64,000 nucleotides of DNA. Origin: Kiritimatiellia bacterium (lineage in GTDB: Bacteria > Verrucomicrobiota > Kiritimatiellia > RFP12 > UBA1067). The stretch covers positions 1-64,000 of the forward strand of contig JAFQYM010000002.1 in the NCBI GenBank assembly GCA_017406465.1. The letters run 5' to 3'. Shown here piece after piece: positions 42,393 to 51,633 of this stretch; the stretch's first letter is position 1; the number at the start of each line of letters is the position of its first letter. The position numbers and the translations under genes are program-made. Below the pieces are notes generated by a model, which made no database searches, had not been told where the DNA came from, and saw only the letters and a list, made by a program, of their open reading frames with translations.

Positions 42393-44342
42393 ATGTCCAA
42401 CGAGACCAAGAAACCTACTGCGAAGCCGGACGGGAATGCTGTCGGCGCGATGCGATCGTGGATCCTCATCGCGACCGTTGTGGCGCTGTTTTTTGCCTTC
42501 TACAAGGCGAATCCCAGCGAGCCGGCGATGCACGAACTGACGCAGACCGAATTCTACAAGGCGATCGACGAAGGGAAGATCGTCGAGCCAGTCATCCGAT
42601 TCCTCGACCGCGACGATGGCGCGACGTACCTTACAGGCGAAATGGAGACCGACAAGGTCGACAAGGACGGCAAGCCACTTACCGACAAGAACGGCGATCC
42701 CGTGCGCGTCAAGTACCGCGTCCCGCTCGTTCCCGGCGAGAACGAATCCCTGATGGAAGACCTCTTCAGGCAGCAGATCGAGGTCAAGGTCAAGGAGCGC
42801 AGAAGCCCGCTTTCGCCGCTCGTCATGAACATCCTCTTCTTCGGCGGCATGATGTTCCTCTTCTACTGGTTCTTCTACCGCAAGATGGGCGGCGACGGCG
42901 GCGTCTTCGGCTTCGGCAAGTCGCGCGCGAAGCTCCTTGACGGCAAGGCGGAGAAAGCAAAGGTCACTTTCGCCGATGTCGCGGGAGTTGACGAGGCGAA
43001 GGAAGAGGTCCAGGAAATAGTCGCCTTCCTCAAGGAACCCGCCGCGTTCCGCAAGCTCGGCGGACGCATCCCGAAGGGCATCCTTCTCGTGGGCCCGCCC
43101 GGGACTGGCAAGACGCTGCTCGCCAAGGCGATTGCTGGAGAGGCGCAAGTGCCCTTCTTCGCAATTTCGGGAAGCGACTTCGAGGAAATGTTCGTCGGCG
43201 TCGGCGCAAGCCGCATGCGCGACATGTTCGCGGAAGCGAAGAAAAAGGCCCCCTGCATCATCTTCATCGACGAGATCGACTCCATTGGCATGAAGCGCAC
43301 CGGCGCGGGCGCCCTTGGCGGAAACCGATACAACGAGCAGACGCTTAACACGATGCTCGTCGAGATGGACGGCTTCTCCCCGAACGAAGGCGTCATCGTC
43401 ATCGCGGCGACGAACCGCCCCGACACGCTCGACGCCGCACTCCTGAGGCCAGGGCGCTTCGACCGCCAGGTGATGATCGACCTCCCGACGCTCAAGGGAC
43501 GCGAGGAAATCCTTGCGCTCCACGGCAAGAAGATCACCTTCGGCCCCGACGCCGACCTCACGCGAGTCGCGCGCGGCACGCCCGGCTTCTCGGGCGCAGA
43601 CCTCGCGAACCTCCTGAACGAAGCCGCGCTCATGGCCGTCAGAAAGAAGCTCGACGCCGTTGACATGGAGACGCTCGAGGAGGCGCGCGACAAGGTTCTC
43701 TGGGGGCGCGAGAGGAAGAGCGCGGGCTATTCGCAGAAGGACCGCGAGATCACGGCATGGCACGAGTCGGGGCACGCGATACTCCAGCTCCTCGCCAAGA
43801 ACGCAGACCCCCTCCACAAGGTCACGATCATCCCGCGCGGCCGGGCGCTTGGAGTCACCATGTCGCTTCCCGAGCGCGACATCCTCAACCGCACGAAGAG
43901 CCACTTCCTCGACGAGCTCGTCATCTGCTGCGGCGGCAGGATCGCGGAAAAGATGTTTACCGGCGAAATATCGACCGGTGCCGCGCAGGACATCGCGATG
44001 GCGACAGAGATCGCGCGCAAGATGGTCTGCACCTACGGCATGAGCGAGAAGTTCGGTTTCCAGGCGTTCAACGAACCAAGCCCCTACGTCTCGGTCGAGG
44101 CAATGCCTCCGGCGTTCAGCGAGGAAACCTCGCGCGCAATCGACGCCGAAGTCGCGAAACTCGTCTCTGACGCCTATGCGAAAGCCGAGAAGGCCATTTC
44201 GGAGAACAAGGAAAAGGTCGAGCTTCTCGCAAAGACCCTTCTTGAGCGCGAGACGATGGACGGGCGCGACGTCGCAAAGCTCGTCGGCATCGAACTTGCG
44301 GAGGAAACACACGAGACACAGGAGGTAGAGCAGGCGAAATGA
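42393..44342 (+). CDS. ftsH: ATP-dependent zinc metalloprotease FtsH
   Basis: 649 residues. Membrane-bound AAA+ protease for protein quality control. N-terminal helix ([18 protein letters not shown]), periplasmic domain, second helix ([19 protein letters not shown]), AAA domain with Walker A GPPGTGKT near 233 and Walker [32 protein letters not shown] (pore loop region), [19 protein letters not shown] (SRH), and M41 domain with HESGH near 455. Complete. ATGA overlap with cdaA. Confidence 0.95.
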   Translation: MSNETKKPTAKPDGNAVGAMRSWILIATVVALFFAFYKANPSEPAMHELTQTEFYKAIDEGKIVEPVIRFLDRDDGATYLTGEMETDKVDKDGKPLTDKNGDPVRVKYRVPLVPGENESLMEDLFRQQIEVKVKERRSPLSPLVMNILFFGGMMFLFYWFFYRKMGGDGGVFGFGKSRAKLLDGKAEKAKVTFADVAGVDEAKEEVQEIVAFLKEPAAFRKLGGRIPKGILLVGPPGTGKTLLAKAIAGEAQVPFFAISGSDFEEMFVGVGASRMRDMFAEAKKKAPCIIFIDEIDSIGMKRTGAGALGGNRYNEQTLNTMLVEMDGFSPNEGVIVIAATNRPDTLDAALLRPGRFDRQVMIDLPTLKGREEILALHGKKITFGPDADLTRVARGTPGFSGADLANLLNEAALMAVRKKLDAVDMETLEEARDKVLWGRERKSAGYSQKDREITAWHESGHAILQLLAKNADPLHKVTIIPRGRALGVTMSLPERDILNRTKSHFLDELVICCGGRIAEKMFTGEISTGAAQDIAMATEIARKMVCTYGMSEKFGFQAFNEPSPYVSVEAMPPAFSEETSRAIDAEVAKLVSDAYAKAEKAISENKEKVELLAKTLLERETMDGRDVAKLVGIELAEETHETQEVEQAK

Positions 44343-45172
44343 CCATCAACGTCTCGGCCATAATACAGATCGCGATACTCTACTTGGTGTTCTACGCGAT
44401 CCTGAAAAGCGCGAAAGGCTCGCGCTTCGGCCAGGCGCTAATGGGCTTCGGCATCCTTGCCGCAATCCTGATTGCGTTCGCATATCTCTTCCACTTCGAT
44501 GTCCTCACGCGCATCGTTCAATTTTTGCTTGTCTACATCGCCGTCTCGACCGTCGTGATTTTCCAGCCGGAGATCCGCCGCGTCCTCGCCGCAGTCGGCG
44601 CCTTCGGCTATTTCGAAAAACCGAAGTACGGTCCAGGCGATGCCGCGACCCCGGACCTCGTAGTCGAAACGCTGATCCGCCTCGCCAATCTCCGCATCGG
44701 CGCGCTTTTCGCTTTCGAGCGCGGCATTTCGCTCAAGGGCTACGAAGGAACCGGCATCACGCTCGACGCCGTATTCTCGCGAGAGCTCGTGATGAGCATA
44801 TTCACTCCGCCTCTCCCTCTGCACGACGGCGGTGCCGTGATGCGCGACGGGCGCATATCCTCCGCCCACTGCATCTTCCCCGTGTCGAACAACCCGGAGC
44901 TCATCTCGAACGGCATGCGCCACCGCGCGGCAGTCGGGCTCTCCGAGGAGACCGATGCGCTCGTCGTCGTCGTCTCCGAGGAGTCCGGCGACATATCGGT
45001 GGCGCGCAACGGCAAGATCTTCCGCTACTCCGGCGACCAGCGCGCCGAGTCTTTGCACCGCTGGCTGACAAGAGCCCTTCCGGGCGCAAACGGCGGCGCG
45101 ACGCGCATAGGCGCGATCAGGTCGCGGCTGCGCGGCTGGACGGGTTTCCTCCCGAAAGGAAAACGCAAATGA
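44339..45172 (+). CDS. cdaA: Diadenylate cyclase (CdaA type)
   Basis: 277 residues. Makes c-di-AMP, controlling turgor and cell-wall balance. Three N-terminal helices, then the DAC domain with LHDGGAVM (DGA-type motif, here DGG, 163-165) and GMRHRAAVGLSEETDALVVV (RHR 194-196), SEESGDISVARNGKIFR. The neighbouring small gene looks like a reduced CdaR, the usual partner. Translationally coupled on both sides by ATGA. Confidence 0.9.
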   Translation: MTINVSAIIQIAILYLVFYAILKSAKGSRFGQALMGFGILAAILIAFAYLFHFDVLTRIVQFLLVYIAVSTVVIFQPEIRRVLAAVGAFGYFEKPKYGPGDAATPDLVVETLIRLANLRIGALFAFERGISLKGYEGTGITLDAVFSRELVMSIFTPPLPLHDGGAVMRDGRISSAHCIFPVSNNPELISNGMRHRAAVGLSEETDALVVVVSEESGDISVARNGKIFRYSGDQRAESLHRWLTRALPGANGGATRIGAIRSRLRGWTGFLPKGKRK

Positions 45173-45345
45173 ACGCCGAGCACCAGAAAGCGGGATTCTT
45201 CTCGCGGGCGGCATCGCTGCTGACGCACAACTGGGGGCTGAAGCTCCTGGCCCTAGTGCTCGCGATAATCGTATACCACACCCTCAAGACAGGGAGTTCG
45301 AAAGATACAGACCCAAATGACAGACACCTCTTCCACTGGCGCTGA
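45169..45345 (+). CDS. 58-residue CdaR-like membrane microprotein
   Basis: The frame starts with the ATG that overlaps the cdaA stop and runs 58 codons to TGA at 45343. The only clear feature is LTHNWGLKLLALVLAIIVYH, which matches the start and helix of CdaR/YbbR proteins (N...LKLLALvLA). The extracellular YbbR repeats are absent; the last 20 residues are polar. It overlaps the start of ftsK by 29 bp in another frame. It could regulate CdaA through the membrane helix alone, or be a shortened relic. Confidence 0.65.
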   Translation: MNAEHQKAGFFSRAASLLTHNWGLKLLALVLAIIVYHTLKTGSSKDTDPNDRHLFHWR

Positions 45346-47863
45346 CGCAAACCGCGAAAAGCACGTCTTCGGGTGGTTCATCTTCCCGATCCTGCTTCTC
45401 TTTCCTCTCGTCGCCCTTCTCACCTATGACTGGCGCGCAATCGCCGCGCTGCACACTCCGCCACAGCCGACCACGAACTGGGTAGGTGCGCTCGGCGACA
45501 CGTTCGCCTACCACGGCTACATGCTCGTCGGGCTCGCCGTCTGGATCATCCCGATTGCATGCATAGCCCTCGGGCTCGTACTCGTCTTTGCGAGGCGCGG
45601 ATGCGGTCTAAGGAGCATCGCCTGGTTCATCGTCCTTCTCGCGGCGTGCGCCTGTCTCCTGCAGGTGGCGCAAAAACACGCACCTGGAATATCGGCGGCG
45701 CTTGAACGACTCAATCTCTCGGATGCCGGCGGCGCAGTCGGATATCTCGTTATGACGCGCCTACTTTCGCCGCTCCTGAGCGACTTCGGCGGATCGGTCA
45801 TCCTGATCCTCGTCGCACTCGTCGCCCTCGTCGAAGTCATCGGCCCGAAGAACATCGCCGCGTTTTTCGTCGCGCTCTACCACTGGGCCACGGCCCACGG
45901 TCATGTCGCGCCGTCGCGCGAGGCCGCCGGCTCGGAAGAGGAATACGAACAGCAGCAGGCCGCGTATCTCGCAGCGCTCCAGGCGAAGCAAGACGCGAAG
46001 GAACAGGCCCGTCTCGAAAAGGAACAGGCCCGTCTCGAAAAGGAGCGTGTAAAGGCGGAAAAGGCGGCCGCGCGCCAAGCCGAGAAGGACGCCATCCGCG
46101 CGGCGAAGGAGGCGGCGCGAGCCGAGCGCGAAGCCGCGAATACGGCGGTGCGAGCGCCCCTGCCGGGCGAACCGCCGACAGTCGCAGGACGCGCCGCGAC
46201 CGAGCCGGCGAAGGAAGAGACGGTCGTCGACAAAGGGCCGTACATTCTCCCCTCCCTTTCCCTCCTAAACCCCCTACGTCCGAGCGCCGCCGACCACAGC
46301 GACATTGGGGAGATGAGCCAGCGCCTCGTCTCGACCCTCAAGCTCTTCGGCGTCGACGCCAAGCTGGACTACACGGTGCAGGGGCCTGTCGTGACCAAGT
46401 ACGCGATCGAGCTTGCGCCGGGAACGCGCTACTCCGCCGTCACAAACCTCACCGACAACCTCAAGGGCGCACTCCACGCGAAGTCAATCCGCATAGAGGC
46501 GCCGATTCCAGGCGAGGACAGGATCGGCATCGAGGTCCCGAACCGCAAGTCCGCCGGCATCAGTTTCCGCGAGATCTTCGAGTCCGAGGCGTGGCGCGGC
46601 GCAAAGGCCGAGCTTCCCCTTCTCTTCGGCAAGCGCGCCGACGGCAAGGAACTCGTCTCAGACCTCGCTTCGATGCCGCACATGCTCGTCGCCGGCGCGA
46701 CGGGCCAGGGCAAGTCCGTGTGCCTCAACTCGCTCATCTGCGGGCTTTTGATGACAAGGACGCCAGAGCAGCTGAAGCTGATCATGGTGGACCCGAAGTC
46801 CGTTGAGTTCACGCCCTACGCGTCGATACCGCATCTTCTCGTCCCAGTCATCACCGACAACCGCAAGGTCGTCTTCTCGTTGCACTGGGCAGTCGCGGAG
46901 ATGGAAAAGCGACTCAAGATGTTCGCCCGTGCCCGCGTCAGGAACATCTACGACTTCAACCACCGCGCGACCTTCACCCAGACCGACATGTTCGGAAGCG
47001 ACACAGAAGTCAGCTCGGACATGCCGAAGACCGTTCCCTACATCGTGATAATAATCGACGAGGTAGCGGACCTGATGAGCCAATGCTCGAAGGAGGTCAC
47101 ACCCGACATCTCGCGTCTGACCGCCAAGGCCCGCGCCGCCGGCATCCACCTCATCCTCGCGACCCAGCGTCCCGACGCGAAGATCATCACCGGCACAATC
47201 AAGGCCAACATTCCAGGCCGCGTCGCGTTCAAGACGGCCTCGTCGGTCGACTCTCGCACGATTCTCGACGACACTGGCGCGGAGAACCTCATCGGCAAGG
47301 GCGACATGCTCTTCAAGGGCAAGGACGGCCTTCTCATCCGCGCGCAGGGCGCGTGGATTTCGGACGATGAAATCGCCAACATCACGAACTTCATCCAGGA
47401 GCACTCGAACACGCAGTTCGACGAGAAGTTCGCGACGAAACTCGGCCGCGTCAAGGAGGCGTCGATCGAGGACCCGTTCGCGTCGAACGAGGACGACCCC
47501 GACAACCAGCCGCAGGGCGACGACATGCCGAGCGCAAGGGAGATGGTAAAGGCGAACGAGGACGCAGACCTCTTCAAGCGCGCACTCGAGTGCATCATCA
47601 ACACGAACCGCGCGTCGGTATCGCACTTCCAGAGACGCCTCGGCATCGGCTACAACCACGCGGCGAAGCTCTGCGACAAGCTCGAGGACGCGGGCGTGAT
47701 CGGCCCTCAGCAGGGCGCAGGCCCGAGGCCGATAATCATGGACCAGCAGCAGCTTCTCGCCATTTTCAACGGCAACGGCAACTCGGCAGACGGCGAGGCA
47801 GGCGGAGCGACGCCCGAGCCAGAGCCAGACGGTGAATTTGCAAACCAGGAGGAACCACAATGA
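45317..47863 (+). CDS. ftsK: DNA translocase FtsK/SpoIIIE
   Basis: 848 residues. Moves chromosome ends through the septum. N-terminal membrane region of four or so helices (WFIFPILLLFPLVALLTYDW; GYMLVGLAVWIIPIACIALG), a charged coiled coil (210-280) containing a direct repeat (QARLEKEQARLEKE), then the motor domain: PHMLVAGATGQGKSVCLNSL (Walker A near 460), TVPYIVIIIDEVADLM (Walker B), HLILATQRPDAKIITGTIKA, and a C-terminal gamma winged helix (INTNRASVSHFQRRLGIGYN). Complete. Confidence 0.95.
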   Translation: MTDTSSTGADANREKHVFGWFIFPILLLFPLVALLTYDWRAIAALHTPPQPTTNWVGALGDTFAYHGYMLVGLAVWIIPIACIALGLVLVFARRGCGLRSIAWFIVLLAACACLLQVAQKHAPGISAALERLNLSDAGGAVGYLVMTRLLSPLLSDFGGSVILILVALVALVEVIGPKNIAAFFVALYHWATAHGHVAPSREAAGSEEEYEQQQAAYLAALQAKQDAKEQARLEKEQARLEKERVKAEKAAARQAEKDAIRAAKEAARAEREAANTAVRAPLPGEPPTVAGRAATEPAKEETVVDKGPYILPSLSLLNPLRPSAADHSDIGEMSQRLVSTLKLFGVDAKLDYTVQGPVVTKYAIELAPGTRYSAVTNLTDNLKGALHAKSIRIEAPIPGEDRIGIEVPNRKSAGISFREIFESEAWRGAKAELPLLFGKRADGKELVSDLASMPHMLVAGATGQGKSVCLNSLICGLLMTRTPEQLKLIMVDPKSVEFTPYASIPHLLVPVITDNRKVVFSLHWAVAEMEKRLKMFARARVRNIYDFNHRATFTQTDMFGSDTEVSSDMPKTVPYIVIIIDEVADLMSQCSKEVTPDISRLTAKARAAGIHLILATQRPDAKIITGTIKANIPGRVAFKTASSVDSRTILDDTGAENLIGKGDMLFKGKDGLLIRAQGAWISDDEIANITNFIQEHSNTQFDEKFATKLGRVKEASIEDPFASNEDDPDNQPQGDDMPSAREMVKANEDADLFKRALECIINTNRASVSHFQRRLGIGYNHAAKLCDKLEDAGVIGPQQGAGPRPIIMDQQQLLAIFNGNGNSADGEAGGATPEPEPDGEFANQEEPQ

Positions 47864-48588
47864 TTGAATTCGGAAAGACCTTGCGGGCTGCACGCGAATC
47901 GAAGGGCCTCACGCCCGGCCAGATCGCGGAAAAGACCCACATGATGGTCCAGATGGTCGAAGGCCTCGAAAAGGAGGACTTCTCGAAGATCGTCGCGCCA
48001 ATCTACGGGCGGGGATTCGTCAAGCTCTACTGCGAGGCGGTGGGGCTCGAACCGAAGCCGCTCGTCGATGCCTTCATGGAGATCTACTCGGGGAACCGCG
48101 GCGCAAGTGCCACGAAACCGGAGCCAGCCACTCCGCCCCAGACACCGGTGAAACCCATTGCGCCGGAACCTCCGCCCGCCACGACAAGGCCGATTGCGCC
48201 GGAAGCACCGCAAAAAGTCCAGACGACGATTGACTTCAGCGCTCCCGCGAGCGTCGTGGCCGATTCCCCTTCTCCGGCTCAGCCATCGCGCTATGCGGCA
48301 CCAATGCCGATCGACGACGGCTTCTCGATGCCAATCGTCAACTGGCGCATGATAGCGCTCGGAGCGGCAGCCGTGGCGATTCTCCTTATTGCGATTTTCG
48401 GCGTCCGCGCACTCTACTGCGTGACGATGACTGCTCCGGCAGATGAAGTCGAGACACCGGAAGTCACCGACCCCACTCCAACTCCAACTGAAACTCAAGC
48501 GCCCGCGAAAGCGCCAGTCGAAAGGAAACCCCTTCCGCTAAAACCTTTCTACATTGATTCCAACCACCAAACAGAAACGGAGAAATAA
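47860..48588 (+). CDS. RodZ-like HTH membrane protein
   Basis: 242 residues. Cytoplasmic HTH_25 domain (GKTLRAARESKGLTPGQIAE ... YGRGFVKLYCEAVGLEP), a Pro-rich linker of about 80 residues, one helix (MIALGAAAVAILLIAIFGV) and a short Pro/Thr-rich outside part. RodZ proteins link MreB to the envelope; the usual C-terminal DUF4115 domain is missing here. Starts with ATGA on the ftsK stop. Confidence 0.75.
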   Translation: MIEFGKTLRAARESKGLTPGQIAEKTHMMVQMVEGLEKEDFSKIVAPIYGRGFVKLYCEAVGLEPKPLVDAFMEIYSGNRGASATKPEPATPPQTPVKPIAPEPPPATTRPIAPEAPQKVQTTIDFSAPASVVADSPSPAQPSRYAAPMPIDDGFSMPIVNWRMIALGAAAVAILLIAIFGVRALYCVTMTAPADEVETPEVTDPTPTPTETQAPAKAPVERKPLPLKPFYIDSNHQTETEK

Positions 48589-48590
48589 AC

Positions 48591-49370
48591 ATGGAAGTCG
48601 TAATATGCAAGACTAAAGAGGAGGCCTCCAAGCTGGCCGCCGACATGATCACCGCCGCGGTGAAGAAGAACCCCAAGACGGTTCTCGGACTCGCCACCGG
48701 CTCTACGCCTGTCCTCATGTACACCGAGATGGCCAAGGCCGTCAAGGCGAAGAAGGTCAGCTACAAGCAGGTGAAGAGCTGGAACCTCGACGAATACTAC
48801 GGGCTCCCCGGCACGCACGACCAGAGCTATCGTTACTTCATGAACAAGAACCTGTTCGAGAAGATCGACATCAAGCTCTCCAATACACATGTCCTCAACG
48901 GGCTCGCGAAAGACCCCGAGAAGGAGTGCAAGGCGTACGAAGCGCAGATCAAGAAGGCCGGCGGCATCGACATCCAGGTACTCGGCATCGGCTCAGACGG
49001 CCACATCGCGTTCAACGAGCCCGGCACTTCGCTCAAGAGCCGCACATCGATCGTCTACCTCACGCCGTCGACGGTCAAGGACAACGCGCGTCTCTTCTTC
49101 AAAGGCGACATGAAGGCCGTCCCGAAGAGCGCCCTTTCGATGGGCGTCGGCACGATCTGCGAGGCGAAGAAGATCATTCTTCTCGCGTTCGGCGCTAACA
49201 AGCAAGACGCCATCAAGGGCTGCGTCGAAGGCCCGATGAGCCAGTTCTGCACGGCCTCGGCACTCCAGGCACACAACGACGCGTGGATCTTCTGCGACGA
49301 AGCGGCCGCCAAGAAGCTCAAACTCAAGAAGTACTACGCGTGGCGCAGCGCCACAAAGCTTGGACTATGA
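48591..49370 (+). CDS. nagB: Glucosamine-6-phosphate deaminase
   Basis: 259 residues. Converts glucosamine-6-P to fructose-6-P and ammonia. Motifs: LGLATGSTPVLMY (phosphate), WNLDEYYGLPGTHDQSYRYF (catalytic Asp), LGIGSDGHIAFNEPGTS (Asp-His-Glu). Complete. GGAG before the ATG, 2 nt after the preceding stop. Its place in a cell-division/envelope operon suggests a link to amino-sugar recycling. Confidence 0.95.
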   Translation: MEVVICKTKEEASKLAADMITAAVKKNPKTVLGLATGSTPVLMYTEMAKAVKAKKVSYKQVKSWNLDEYYGLPGTHDQSYRYFMNKNLFEKIDIKLSNTHVLNGLAKDPEKECKAYEAQIKKAGGIDIQVLGIGSDGHIAFNEPGTSLKSRTSIVYLTPSTVKDNARLFFKGDMKAVPKSALSMGVGTICEAKKIILLAFGANKQDAIKGCVEGPMSQFCTASALQAHNDAWIFCDEAAAKKLKLKKYYAWRSATKLGL

Positions 49371-49597
49371 ACGACGACGGGTTCACAAGCTTCCTCTGCG
49401 ACCACTGCCACACCGAGATCGAAGCCACCTTCGACCTGATCGGCCAGGAAACCGAATGTCCGGCTTGCGGCGCCAAGCTAACAGTGCCGGACAACCGCGA
49501 CGACGGCATCACGCGCCATTCGGCCAACGATGTCGATCCTAACCGGACTCAGGCGATAAAGAGTCGCACGATACGCATCGAACTCGGCGATATATGA
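49367..49597 (+). CDS. Small zinc-ribbon protein
   Basis: 76 residues. CDHCHTEIEATFDLIGQETE and CPACGAKL form a CxxC...CxxC zinc ribbon of the kind seen in short regulatory or chaperone-like proteins; the tail is acidic and polar. ATGA overlap with nagB and with the nuclease gene after it. Role unknown. Confidence 0.75.
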   Translation: MNDDGFTSFLCDHCHTEIEATFDLIGQETECPACGAKLTVPDNRDDGITRHSANDVDPNRTQAIKSRTIRIELGDI

Positions 49598-50622
49598 GCG
49601 CAAGGCGTGGAAAGAAGAAAAGGCCGTCCGCCGCAAGGCGGGCGGTCCTGCTCGCCCTGGCGGCGATTGCCTGCGGATACGTCCTTCTGGCGACAATCGC
49701 CGTCTGGTTCGTCCACCACCCGCGCGAATGGCTGCGGCAGAAGGAGGAAACCCTTCCCAGTTTCCTCGTCTCCGCACTCTACTGGAACGGAAACGGACTC
49801 GGCGACATCACAGACGCGCTCGACATAACCGGGTTCGATTCCGTCTACGAATACGACGAAGAAGCACCTTCCGGGAGCGTTTTCTTCGCCGGCGCGCCGA
49901 AGCGGACTGGGAACGTGCAGCCAGCCGACATAACGGTCCTCGAGCGCGGCGAATTCGCCGTCGGCTGGTCACCCTCTCTCAAGCGCCCCGTCTGGTGCGC
50001 CTACCACGTTACACCGAAGAAGCTCTACGAATCGGGCAAGCGCCCGAACTTCTCGAAGGACAAGGAGGCCGTGAACTCGCCTGCCCCCTCCGCCTACGAG
50101 CGCAGCGGCTACGACCGCGGCCACATGGTTCCGAACCACGCGATAGAGTCGCGCTACGGAACCGAAGACCAGAAAAAGACGTTCCTCATGTCAAACGTCG
50201 CGCCTCAGACCCCGGCGCTCAACCGCGGGGTGTGGCGCAACGTCGAACACCGCATAGCCGACTTCTGGCCGGCAAAATACGGAGAGATCTGGGTGATCGT
50301 CGGAACGATTCCTGGCGGACGCGGCGAAACGCTAAGCGGGACCGACATCGAGATTCCAGGCCAGTTCTACCAGGTCATCGTCGCCCAGGAGGGAATGGAC
50401 GTGAGGGCCCTTGCCGTCGTCTTCGACCAAAACGTGTCATGGCGCGAATGGGCCGCGAGGCACATCGTCTCGATAGACGAGCTCGAGGAGATGGCGGGGC
50501 TCGACTTCCTGCCGGACCTCCCGAAATTCATACAGGACAGACTTGAAGAAGGAAGACCATCGCGGCTTTGGCCTATCAGGGCTCGCGACATCTTCGGGCT
50601 TATCCGGCTCAACCTCGAGTGA
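49594..50622 (+). CDS. Membrane-anchored DNA/RNA non-specific endonuclease (NUC1)
   Basis: 342 residues. An N-terminal helix (AVLLALAAIACGYVLLATIA) anchors or exports it. The NUC1 domain has YDRGHMVPN near 174-182 (catalytic His), then FLMSNVAPQTPALNRGVWRN (metal-binding Asn) and EIWVIVGTIPGG. It would degrade nucleic acid outside the cytoplasm. Its stop directly abuts the stop of the convergent dacA-like gene. Confidence 0.9.
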   Translation: MSARRGKKKRPSAARRAVLLALAAIACGYVLLATIAVWFVHHPREWLRQKEETLPSFLVSALYWNGNGLGDITDALDITGFDSVYEYDEEAPSGSVFFAGAPKRTGNVQPADITVLERGEFAVGWSPSLKRPVWCAYHVTPKKLYESGKRPNFSKDKEAVNSPAPSAYERSGYDRGHMVPNHAIESRYGTEDQKKTFLMSNVAPQTPALNRGVWRNVEHRIADFWPAKYGEIWVIVGTIPGGRGETLSGTDIEIPGQFYQVIVAQEGMDVRALAVVFDQNVSWREWAARHIVSIDELEEMAGLDFLPDLPKFIQDRLEEGRPSRLWPIRARDIFGLIRLNLE

Positions 50623-51633
50623 CTACCAGGCAAGGGCGCCAAGGGCGTCTGTAATGAGCCGCGCGGCATTTTCGTCGCGCTCCTTGGAGGACGATGAGCC
50701 GAGAACGACGGCAACGGCGCGCTTTCCGCTGCGCGTTCCCGTAATCACGACAGACGAGCCGCCTGCGTCGATATAGCCCGTCTTGAGCCCGTCAACCGCC
50801 TCGCGGCCGTCGGGATTGAAAATCTTCTGCTTGTCCTTCACCATCACGTTGTTGTGGTTGCAGAGACTCTTTACAATGCTTTCGCCGGACGAGAGCTCCG
50901 TCTTGCGCAGCGGCTCGTTGACACGGCGCGTAACTGACGTGCGGTACCCATTTGCAGTCTTCACAAGGTCGCACGTCTTGACGGAAGTGAACTCGAGAGT
51001 CTCCGGAAACTTAAGCAGTGCAAGCGCAAGCTTAAGCTGGTCGCCGGCGGTCGAGACGTTGAAGGACTTCCACGGATAGCGCTTCGTGGAATTTGGTGGA
51101 AGCCCGTTCGGATTGTAGTACCGCGTCCGCGACATGCCGAGTTCCGCCGCTCGCGCGTTCATTCTGGAGACGAAACCGTCAAACGACCCCGCAGAATGGA
51201 CGGCAAGCACTATCGCCGCGTCGTTCGCACTCTCGACCATCAGCGCAAGGCAGAGGTCGCGGACGGTCATCGACTCACCCGCCTTGATTCCTATCCAGCT
51301 CGCCTCGCATCGATTTACGTCGGGCGTCGCGACGGCAAGGGAATCAAGCGAGTACTTTCCCGCATGAACGTCCTCAAGGACGAGAAAAAGCGTCATGAGC
51401 TTCGTCACGCTTGCTGGATACGCCTCGACATCGGCATTGTCGGTGGAGAGGACGCGCCCCGTAGCGGCGTCGGCACAAATCGCGCCAACATACGGCGAGC
51501 GGCGATGCGCCGTCTGGACGGGCGCGACGGCCGCGCGGCGCGACGCGGGAGAAACCTGCTTTTTCGCCGGAGCCGCAAATGCGGCAACGGCAGCAAGAAC
51601 GGCAACCGCCGATATGACAGCGCGAAGCCTCAC
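50623..51633 (-). CDS. dacA: D-alanyl-D-alanine carboxypeptidase (peptidase S11)
   Basis: 336 residues from a GTG that overlaps the preceding stop (GTGA). Signal peptide (MRLRAVISAVAVLAAVAAFA). Low-molecular-mass PBP motifs: SVTK 75-78, SAN 135-137 and KTG in DGLKTGYIDAGGSSVVITG. It trims peptidoglycan pentapeptides. The C-terminal PBP5-type membrane tail is absent. Longer frames upstream are antisense shadows. The symbol is by family, not certain. Confidence 0.85.
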   Translation of the reverse strand: MRLRAVISAVAVLAAVAAFAAPAKKQVSPASRRAAVAPVQTAHRRSPYVGAICADAATGRVLSTDNADVEAYPASVTKLMTLFLVLEDVHAGKYSLDSLAVATPDVNRCEASWIGIKAGESMTVRDLCLALMVESANDAAIVLAVHSAGSFDGFVSRMNARAAELGMSRTRYYNPNGLPPNSTKRYPWKSFNVSTAGDQLKLALALLKFPETLEFTSVKTCDLVKTANGYRTSVTRRVNEPLRKTELSSGESIVKSLCNHNNVMVKDKQKIFNPDGREAVDGLKTGYIDAGGSSVVITGTRSGKRAVAVVLGSSSSKERDENAARLITDALGALAW

